A program made the translations under genes and the position numbers. Shown one piece after another: positions 58,314 through 64,000 of a stretch of 64,000 nucleotides of DNA (the first letter of the stretch is position 1; each line of letters begins with the position of its first letter). Under the pieces are notes generated by a model. It was not told the DNA's origin and ran no database searches. It saw only the letters and a list, made by a program, of their open reading frames with translations. The DNA is from Ramlibacter ginsenosidimutans. Lineage in GTDB: Bacteria; Pseudomonadota; Gammaproteobacteria; Burkholderiales; Burkholderiaceae_C. The DNA lies in contig NZ_JAEPWM010000001.1 in the NCBI RefSeq assembly GCF_016654015.1, positions 1 through 64,000 on the forward strand. The letters run 5' to 3'.

Positions 58314-58976
58314 TCAGTGACCCGTGTCCGCCCGCTGGGGCGGCGGCCAAGCGTCCGGGCGGATTGCCAGGAGTATGGCAACCAGGCCGGCCACGCCCAG
58401 GCCCAGGTCCGGGGCCACGTCCAGCAGGAACGCTGCCTGGACGCCGATGGCGCACCACGCGATCGGCGCGACGAACACCCACCGCGCCACGCGGCCGCGC
58501 GCCAGCGCCAGCATGCCCACGGTGAAGATCGTCGTCGGGCACGGAAGGCCGAAGGTCGGCAGATGCGGATACGCGTGACCTGACAGCGACGACCAGATCG
58601 GATACGCGACCAAGGCATAGAGCACCAGCGCGAGTCCCAGCACGGTGCGTGCGTCGCGCTGCAATCGGAACACGGAGGCGCCGCGCACCGCGCCGAACCA
58701 CAGGAAAGCCAGCGCGCCCAGCAGGAACAGGACGCCGAACGCGTAGGCAGCGGGATTGATCTGCGCAAAGAACGCGAACTGGTACGTGACAGCGATCCAG
58801 GCCCAGAGCAAGGCCAGGATGGACCAGCCCACCTGCGATGCCCAGCGCTTGTCCACGCAGGCCAGCACAAGTGCGCAGACGCCGGCGGCACCCAGCGCAA
58901 GCTGCGAGGGCCAGACGGCTTCGTTGTACGACTGGATGACGTCGAAGAACTGCGCGGTGGTGAATGGAAGGCGCAT
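58314..58976 (-). CDS. DUF6064-like multi-pass membrane protein
   Basis: 220 residues with about six to seven hydrophobic helices. The start MRLPFTTAQFFDVIQSYNEAVWP and the central HLPTFGLPCPTTIFTVGML resemble the DUF6064 family of uncharacterised membrane proteins. The ATG at 58976 is preferred over one 19 codons upstream because it begins at the conserved head. It stops three bases from a truncated TspO gene. Confidence 0.78.
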   Translation of the reverse strand: MRLPFTTAQFFDVIQSYNEAVWPSQLALGAAGVCALVLACVDKRWASQVGWSILALLWAWIAVTYQFAFFAQINPAAYAFGVLFLLGALAFLWFGAVRGASVFRLQRDARTVLGLALVLYALVAYPIWSSLSGHAYPHLPTFGLPCPTTIFTVGMLALARGRVARWVFVAPIAWCAIGVQAAFLLDVAPDLGLGVAGLVAILLAIRPDAWPPPQRADTGH

Positions 58977-59156
58977 CGGCCGGTCCTCGTGCTCGCGTGG
59001 GCAGCAGGCTAGGTTCGGTTCCAACCTCTGCAAAAGGCGGCAGCGCCTGCTTCACGCCGGACCAGCCCTACGCGTCCAGTTGGCTCGCCTGGCGCGACAG
59101 CGTGCCGAGTACACCGCCTCGAACTGTTGCACGGCGCTGGCGACCGCGGGGGTTGT

Positions 59157-59585
59157 TCATACGGATTGCGACAGCCGAATCGTGCCCCAGACGAGGACGG
59201 CCAGCAGGGCCACGTTGATCAATAGCGCGGTACCGTGCATCCGCCTGAAGCGTCGGATCGGCTCCGCATCGCTGCCCTCGATGCGTGCGCCGACCTCCTC
59301 CATCGCGTCGAGGAAGTGTTTACGAAGAACCGTCACCAGGATGGCGATGCCCACCGCGCCGATCGCGAAGGCGACGCGTCCCCACAGCGCATAGCTCAGG
59401 GCCGCTCCCACGGCTGCCCAGAACGTGACCTTGTAGTAGACGTTGAAGAATGACCGCACGAACCGCGCATCGAGTGGCACATCGTGTTTGAGTACGAGCA
59501 GCGGCAGGCCGCCCAGCAGGAAGTACGCGGTGAAGACCAGCAAGGCCACCGTGAAGATGAAGGCACCATACATTCCCCACGTCAT
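59157..59585 (-). CDS. Uncharacterised four-helix membrane protein
   Basis: 142 residues with hydrophobic segments at about 8-32, 53-68, 70-86 and 119-137 and a charged central loop (RKHFLDAMEEVGARIEGSDAEPIRRFRR). I cannot assign a family; a DUF4149-like protein is possible. It starts at 59585, about 60 bases downstream of the antitoxin gene on the same strand. Confidence 0.6.
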   Translation of the reverse strand: MTWGMYGAFIFTVALLVFTAYFLLGGLPLLVLKHDVPLDARFVRSFFNVYYKVTFWAAVGAALSYALWGRVAFAIGAVGIAILVTVLRKHFLDAMEEVGARIEGSDAEPIRRFRRMHGTALLINVALLAVLVWGTIRLSQSV

Positions 59586-59645
59586 CGCGTTGGCTCCCGG
59601 GTGGGCGCGAGAACGTCCCTGCCGACTGCTCTGTTCGACCGCAAC

Positions 59646-59972
59646 TCACGCAGCGTGTGCATGGAACTTCACCCCGAGAGCCCGCACCACCTTGAGCACC
59701 GTGGCAAAGCTGGGATTTCCGTTCTCGCTGAGCGCCTTGTAGAGGCTCTCTCGGCTCAGGCCTGCGTCTCTTGCGACCTGGCTCATTCCTTTGGCCCGCG
59801 CAATGTCGCCAAGGGCACGCGCAATCCCGGCTGCGTCCTCGGGAGCCTCTTCCAGCCAGGCATCCAGATATGCCGCCATTTCTTCCGGCGTTCGCAGTTG
59901 CTCCGCGACGTCGTACGCGATCGTCTTCGTCCGCGCGGTCGCGGAGTCCTTCGTCTTTGCTGCCCTTGCCAT
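59646..59972 (-). CDS. HigA-like addiction-module antidote protein
   Basis: 108 residues. The C-terminal half is a Cro/C1-like helix-turn-helix (MSQVARDAGLSRESLYKAL, then GNPSFATVLKVVRALG), typical of the probable antidote family paired with RelE/HigB-type toxins. The N-terminal half (YDVAEQLRTPEEMAAYLDAWLEE) is the conserved toxin-binding part. It starts two bases after the frameshifted toxin gene, the usual toxin-first order. Confidence 0.88.
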   Translation of the reverse strand: MARAAKTKDSATARTKTIAYDVAEQLRTPEEMAAYLDAWLEEAPEDAAGIARALGDIARAKGMSQVARDAGLSRESLYKALSENGNPSFATVLKVVRALGVKFHAHAA

Positions 59973-59974
59973 CG

Positions 59975-60267
59975 CTACTCCTGCAAGCCCTTCGCAAGGC
60001 AGAGCGCTGCCTCAATGTCCTTCTGCTGCGTCGATTTGTCGCCGCCGGCAAGGAGGACATCAGCACTCCCCTGCGCTCGGTGTAATACACCCGATGCCCA
60101 GGTCCGAAGTCAATCTTCAGTTCACTCACACCCCCGGTCAGCACTCTGTACTGGCCAGGATTTCCATGGACCAGCCTATCCACCCGCACCTGGATCCGCG
60201 CGCGGCCGACCCGGTCTCTCAGAGAGTTGATCCAGTCTCGGTAGACCTCGGTCATCTCCACGCGCAT
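59975..60267 (-). pseudogene. RelE/HigB-like toxin gene with a single-base frameshift
   Basis: The first 70 codons encode a normal toxin: VYRDWINSLRDRVGRARIQVR, NPGQYRVLTGGVSELKIDFG and GHRVYYTERRGVL. At about 60059-60060 one base is missing, and the family C-terminus continues in another frame as VLLAGGDKSTQQKDIEAAL and ends at 59975. Without the shift the product would be about 97 residues. As written, the toxin tail is lost and a long unrelated frame replaces it. Sequencing error is an alternative. Confidence 0.8.
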
Positions 60268-60273
60268 GGGTTA

Positions 60274-60303
60274 ACTGTATCCCATGGACTACAAGCGCGT
60301 CAA
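60274..60303 (-). promoter_or_regulatory. Predicted promoter of the toxin-antitoxin pair
   Basis: Minus strand TTGACG (60298-60303) and TACAGT (60274-60279) are separated by 18 bases. The -10 box ends six bases before the toxin ATG, so the transcript would be leaderless or nearly so. The second in-frame ATG, four codons in, may then be used. Confidence 0.45.
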
Positions 60304-60438
60304 GCTCAGAGGCTGGCTGACTTTGCGGTTGAACGCAAGAGTGACCGGCACGGTGACTGGCGAATTCACTTGCGCCAGCTCAAGGCGCTCCCGCGTGCGC
60401 GGCGCATTCTTGGTACATCTTCCCGTTGGAGACCGACC

Positions 60439-61032
60439 GTGACGCAGACCCAGGAGCATCCGCACCCGGATGAATCCCTGCTGCCTCTCCCGCAGCGGTC
60501 CGGCTCTGCGCGCGCGCCCAGGACCGGGACACTCCGTGCCGCTGCCCCGACCGCCATCTCCCTCGAGCAGGTCTCGAACATGCTGTGGGCGGGCTTCGGA
60601 CTGAACCGCCGCGGCAGCGGCGGCCGCGCCGTCCCCAGTTGCCGCGGCGTGCGGGAAGTGGAGGCCTATGTCTGCCTGCCCGATGGCTGCTACCGGTACG
60701 ACGCTTGCGACCACGCGCTGGTGCTGGTCAGCGCCCACGACGCGCGCCCCTGGACCGGATCCCGCGGCACGGAGCCGGGCCCTGCGATCGCCCTGGTCTA
60801 CGTCACGGGCGCTGGCGACGAGGCCGACACCTGGGAAGAAACGGGCCACATCCCCGGCGCGGACGTGGCGACCGTCGCCGGCAAGGTCGCTGCCTGTTCG
60901 ACCGCTTCCGGGCTGGTCGCGCGAGGGGAGGAATGGTTCCACCCGCAGCTCGCGCACCTGCTCGGGCTGCGCGCCCGGCAACGCATCGCGCTCACGCAGA
61001 CGGTCACCGCATCGCCGAAACCCAGCCACTGA
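60439..61032 (+). CDS. SagB/ThcOx-like nitroreductase-family protein
   Basis: About 197 residues. SLEQVSNMLWAGFGLNR, then AVPSCRGVREVEAYVCLPDGCYRYD and the final HLLGLRARQRIALTQTV match the SagB-type FMN nitroreductase fold. The start is a GTG at 60439 with GGAG seven bases upstream. No cyclodehydratase or docking-protein genes are nearby, so a RiPP role is not supported. The true function of such stand-alone proteins is unknown to me. Confidence 0.75.
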   Translation: MTQTQEHPHPDESLLPLPQRSGSARAPRTGTLRAAAPTAISLEQVSNMLWAGFGLNRRGSGGRAVPSCRGVREVEAYVCLPDGCYRYDACDHALVLVSAHDARPWTGSRGTEPGPAIALVYVTGAGDEADTWEETGHIPGADVATVAGKVAACSTASGLVARGEEWFHPQLAHLLGLRARQRIALTQTVTASPKPSH

Positions 61033-61095
61033 AGGAGGCGCACTCGATCCACCTGCTGGACCCATGCCGCTCACAGGAGCTTGAAGGAAATAGCC

Positions 61096-61230
61096 ATGTC
61101 GAACTTCACCTCTCCGGCCGCGGCCGCTCGCGGCCCCGGGCGTTCCACGCGGAGCCGCCAGAAGGCGCTGCGCTGGGCCACGTTGACGGTGCTGCTCCTG
61201 TTGGCAGCCGCAGCGGCCGGCGGCACCTAG
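61096..61230 (+). CDS. Putative 44-residue single-helix membrane peptide
   Basis: Short frame starting at an ATG with AAGGAAA nine bases upstream. A basic head (RGPGRSTRSRQKALRW) is followed by a hydrophobic helix (ATLTVLLLLAAAAAGG). It starts 63 bases after the SagB-like gene and could share its transcript. The length is too small for codon statistics, so it may be spurious. Confidence 0.4.
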   Translation: MSNFTSPAAAARGPGRSTRSRQKALRWATLTVLLLLAAAAAGGT

Positions 61231-61267
61231 CCGTCGCCGTTCGAGGGCTTGTTCGCGCGAACGAGGT

Positions 61268-63019
61268 TCAAGAGGTGACGGCTGCCTCGCTCCGCCCCAT
61301 CGTCGCGTCCAGCAGCCGACGGACCTCCTCCAGCGGCCGCGTGTTCAGGACGTGCCGCGCTTCCAGCCATCCCCGGCGGGCCTGTCCCACGCCCCAGTCG
61401 AGGTGGCCGAATTCGAGGAGTCCGTGCGCATCGCTCGCGATGCTGACCAGCACGCCGATGTCGCGTGCCATGCGGCAGGCATGGTCGTCCAGGTCGAGCC
61501 GGGTCGGCTGTCCGTTCAGTTCCATGAAGCAGCCGCGTTCGCGCGCATGCCGCAACACGCGCTCGAGGTCGAACGCGCAGGGCTCCCGTTCGCCGAGCAG
61601 GCGCGCGGCGGGATGGGCCAGGATGCTGAAGTACGGATGGTCCATGGCACGCAGCAGCCGCGCGGTCTGCTGGTCGGCCGGCAAGTCGAAGCGCTCGTGC
61701 ACGGCACCCACCACCAGGTCCAGCCGCTGCAGGATCGCGCCCGGCAGGTCCAGCTTGCCATCCTTCAGGATGTCGACCTCGACGCCCTTGAGCAGCGTGA
61801 TGCCCGAAAGTTGCTCGTTCATCGCGTCGATCAGGTCGATCTGGCGGGCCAGCCGTCCGGCATCCAGGCCGTGCGCGATGGCCAGGCGACGGGAATGGTC
61901 CGTGACGGCGATATAGGACAGGCCGCGGGCCGCAGCCGCCTCCGCCATGACGCGCAGGCTGTCGCGGCCGTCGCTGTCGCTCGTGTGGACATGCAAGTCT
62001 CCGCGCAGCTCCTGCAGGCGCACCAGATGCGGCAGGCGGTCGGCACGCGCCGCATCGAGTTCGCCGCTGTCCTCTCGCAGTTCGGGATCGATCCACGGCA
62101 GTCCGAGCGCGCGGTAGACGGACTCCTCGGTGTCACCCGCCACCCTGTGCGCGCCCTGGAACAGGCCGTATTCGTTCAGCTTGAGTCCCGCCTCCTGCGC
62201 GAGCCGGCGCAGCGCGATGTTGTGCGGCTTCGAGCCTGTGAAGTACAGCAGCGCCGCGCCGAAGCTCGCCTGCGGCACCACCCGCAAGTCCACCTGCACA
62301 CCGCCTTGCAGCACGATGCTGGCCCGGGTGCTGCCCTTGGCCAGCACACGCTGCACGCCGTTGCCTCCAGCGAAGCGCTCCATCACCGGCGATCCCCTGC
62401 CGGCGCTCACCAGCAGGTCGATGTCGCCGACCGTGTCGCGCCGACGGCGCAGGCTGCCGGCGACGGCTGCCTGCTGCACGCCGGCCACGGTTTGCAGTTC
62501 GGCCAGCAGCGCCGCGGCCATCGGCGCCGCCGTCGCGAGCGGCACGCGCCGCTGCGTCTTCAGGAGGGCGATGATGGCGTCGAGGATGCGACGCTCGGCG
62601 TCGCGGCTGAAGCCGCGCACGCCGCGGATGCGCCCCTGTTCCGCCGCGGCCTGCAGGTCGGCCAGGCACTGCACGCCCAGGGCTCCACGCAGCGCCTGCA
62701 CGCGCCGGGGGCCGATGCCGGGGAGCCGCAGCAACTCCGTGATCCCTTCTGGCAGTTCCTTGCGCAACGCATCGAGCTGGACGCAGCTGCCGGTGGCGAC
62801 GATCTCCGCGATCTTGCCGGCGAGGTCCTTGCCGATCCCGGGCAGGTCATCGAGGTCTTCGCCGGCCGCGATCATTTCCTTCGCGCTGCGCCCGAGGCCG
62901 GCCAGCGTGCGCGCGGCATTGCGGTAAGCCCGCACGCGAAATGCGTTGCCACCCTGCACCTCCAGCAGGTCGGCGATCTCGTCGAAGACGGCCGCGGCGG
63001 CAGCATTGGAATAGGCCAT
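61268..63019 (-). CDS. polX: DNA polymerase/3'-5' exonuclease PolX
   Basis: 583 residues. An N-terminal HhH region (LPGIGKDLAGKI and LPGIGPRRVQAL) and a Pol beta-type palm with GSLRRRRDTVGDIDLLV (catalytic aspartates) come first. The C-terminal PHP domain has LHVHTSDSDGRDS, VTDHS, EVDIL and SIASDAHG. PolX enzymes act in base-excision gap repair. The ATG at 63019 is chosen because it starts at the conserved helix AAAAVFDEIADLLEVQ. Confidence 0.94.
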   Translation of the reverse strand: MAYSNAAAAAVFDEIADLLEVQGGNAFRVRAYRNAARTLAGLGRSAKEMIAAGEDLDDLPGIGKDLAGKIAEIVATGSCVQLDALRKELPEGITELLRLPGIGPRRVQALRGALGVQCLADLQAAAEQGRIRGVRGFSRDAERRILDAIIALLKTQRRVPLATAAPMAAALLAELQTVAGVQQAAVAGSLRRRRDTVGDIDLLVSAGRGSPVMERFAGGNGVQRVLAKGSTRASIVLQGGVQVDLRVVPQASFGAALLYFTGSKPHNIALRRLAQEAGLKLNEYGLFQGAHRVAGDTEESVYRALGLPWIDPELREDSGELDAARADRLPHLVRLQELRGDLHVHTSDSDGRDSLRVMAEAAAARGLSYIAVTDHSRRLAIAHGLDAGRLARQIDLIDAMNEQLSGITLLKGVEVDILKDGKLDLPGAILQRLDLVVGAVHERFDLPADQQTARLLRAMDHPYFSILAHPAARLLGEREPCAFDLERVLRHARERGCFMELNGQPTRLDLDDHACRMARDIGVLVSIASDAHGLLEFGHLDWGVGQARRGWLEARHVLNTRPLEEVRRLLDATMGRSEAAVTS

Positions 63020-63122
63020 GCGGCTCGTTCCTTTCGTCGAAAGAGAACCGTAGGCCGTGGCCGCTGCAGCAAGTTGACGTGCATCAACCGCGTGGCATGG
63101 GGCGTTTCCAGAATGAAGAACG

Positions 63123-63614
63123 ATGGATGACTTCTGGCTCGCCCTGCGCCTGCTGCTGTTGCTGACCGTGGCCAACAACGGGCCCATCGCGGCCAAGTTG
63201 CTGCTGCGAGCGCGATGGGATCGGCCGATCGATGGCGGTGTACTGTTCCGTGACGGCCGTCCTTTGCTCGGTCATTCCAAGACCTGGCGAGGCCTGGCCT
63301 CCGCCGTGCTGCTGTCGGCGCTGCTCGCGCCCGTCCTTGGCTTCAGCGCCGCCATCGGTGCGCTCACCGGCGCACTGAGCATGGTCGGGGATGCGCTGGC
63401 CAGTTTCACCAAGCGCCGGCTGGGCGTGCCCACTAGCGGCCGCTCGTTCGGCCTCGATCAACTGCCCGAGGCCGTCCTGCCTTTGCTGGTGCTGCATGAA
63501 CCGCTGCAGCTGTCGTGGCCGCTGATCACGGGCGTGGCAGTCGCATTCCTCCTGCTGGAAACGCCGGCGGCGCGGCTGGCACATCGGTTGGGATGGCGGG
63601 ATACGCCGCACTGA
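63123..63614 (+). CDS. CDP-archaeol synthase-like (CarS/DUF46) membrane protein
   Basis: 163 residues with about four to five hydrophobic helices. LLLLLTVANNGPIAAKLLL, GRPLLGHSKTWRG and GDALASFTKRRLGVPTSGRSFGLDQLPEA match the CarS family, related to CDP-diacylglycerol synthases. The archaeal enzyme activates archaetidic acid. A bacterial member presumably handles another phospholipid-like lipid. It is divergent from polX with about 100 bases between. Confidence 0.85.
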   Translation: MDDFWLALRLLLLLTVANNGPIAAKLLLRARWDRPIDGGVLFRDGRPLLGHSKTWRGLASAVLLSALLAPVLGFSAAIGALTGALSMVGDALASFTKRRLGVPTSGRSFGLDQLPEAVLPLLVLHEPLQLSWPLITGVAVAFLLLETPAARLAHRLGWRDTPH

Positions 63615-63677
63615 AGGATGGGCAAGGTGATCCTCGCGCGAGCGCAGTGGCACATCGCTGAAGATGAGCGTCGCATC

Positions 63678-63806
63678 CATGAAGGCGAACAGGACCGTGA
63701 TATGCGCGGGAACGCCCAACCGCGCGGACTCGTCGTAAAGCATCCGGAGTTCGCGAACGCACTCCTCCGCTTCCGGCGCCTTCACGATGAAGGCAGAGGA
63801 TCCCAC
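63678..63806 (-). pseudogene. 2'-5' RNA ligase-family gene fragment (5' end only)
   Basis: From a GTG at 63806 the minus-strand frame reads SAFIVKAPEAEE, then ARLGVPAHITVLFAFM, the N-terminal strand and first HxT motif (HIT) of the 2H phosphoesterase/2'-5' RNA ligase family. After about 43 residues the similarity stops and no other frame continues it. The second HxT motif is absent, so the gene is broken. Confidence 0.6.
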
Positions 63807-63933
63807 TGAGGGCTAAGGTCGGAACTGACCCGCACGCACCGACCGCGCGCCGCGAGGTGCACGATCTCCTGCGCGCCTCGCGGTGCGCTGCCGGCGCGGG
63901 TCCGCGTCGACCGACCTGTTGGACATCGAAGCG

Positions 63934-64000
63934 TCAGAGTTCATGCGAGTACACGATGAAGCCGAGATGCTTGGCCATCCTGTCATAGAGCGCGCGACCA
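63934..64000 (-). CDS. C-terminal end of an unidentified protein, cut by window edge
   Basis: The minus-strand frame entering from the right edge reads GRALYDRMAKHLGFIVYSHEL and then stops at 63934-63936. The ending resembles that of some GNAT acetyltransferases, but about 21 residues are too few to assign a family. Confidence 0.35.
   Translation of the reverse strand, partial: GRALYDRMAKHLGFIVYSHEL

Noticed and set aside
59320..60267. A 315-codon frame that starts as the toxin and runs through the antitoxin and membrane-protein genes
   Set aside because: Only the first 70 codons match a protein family. The rest results from the frameshift and lies over two other genes in a different frame.
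60439..61230. A RiPP (azole peptide) cluster around the SagB-like gene
   Set aside because: No cyclodehydratase, leader-binding protein, transporter or Cys/Ser/Thr-rich precursor is present. The small peptide is a plain basic head plus hydrophobic helix.

Overview
This 64-kb window is a chromosomal segment of a GC-rich betaproteobacterium. Gene content and order (complete dcw cluster ending ftsQ-ftsA-ftsZ-lpxC, hslVU next to mraZ, xerC-DUF484-dapF, orphan Bug-type solute receptors, class A RNase P RNA, phasin-like protein) point to Burkholderiales, most likely Comamonadaceae of the Ramlibacter/Variovorax type. That placement is inferred from gene families, not from a search. Most genes are on the minus strand.

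Layout. (1) 1-435: 3' end of an IS30-family transposase that appears to have landed in a dispersed inverted repeat. (2) 452-18784: the division and cell-wall (dcw) cluster, read right to left: mraZ, rsmH, ftsL, ftsI, murE, murF, mraY, murD, ftsW, murG, murC, ddl, ftsQ, ftsA, ftsZ, then lpxC. Many junctions are 1- or 4-base stop/start overlaps, so translation is probably coupled. A sigma70-like promoter and two MraZ boxes precede mraZ. (3) 18831-26564: hslU-hslV protease, a large STAS-domain protein, a DksA with a histone-H1-like tail, a His-rich COG0523 GTPase and an RlmI-type methyltransferase. (4) 26637-39741: a 7TM-DISM/degenerate-GGDEF sensor, xerC, DUF484, dapF, a DsbA-fold isomerase, a flavoprotein, two orphan Bug receptors around an AhpD-like gene, a Nudix-MBL fusion, a DUF898 membrane protein and an M48 peptidase. 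(5) 39775-40171: rnpB. (6) 40316-42489: a porin-cytochrome fusion resembling Cyc2 followed by a lipoprotein dihaem cytochrome, a candidate outer-membrane electron-transfer pair. (7) 42508-50395: htpX, DUF3025, NYN/LOTUS protein, pyrC, a glutamate/aspartate ABC importer (gltIJKL) and a HypT-like LysR regulator. (8) 50508-64000: accessory and housekeeping genes, including an Atm1-type ABC exporter carrying an in-frame palindromic insert, a thioesterase, an enoyl-CoA hydratase, an AI-2E-type permease, a TspO remnant, a toxin-antitoxin locus with a frameshifted toxin, an orphan SagB-like protein, PolX and a CDP-archaeol-synthase-like protein.

At least five families of GC-rich palindromic repeats lie between genes. 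Two recur in several copies, one forms a REPIN-like inverted pair, and one sits inside a coding region. No tRNA gene, CRISPR array or prophage was seen. No gene-free stretch exceeds 300 bases once rnpB is counted.
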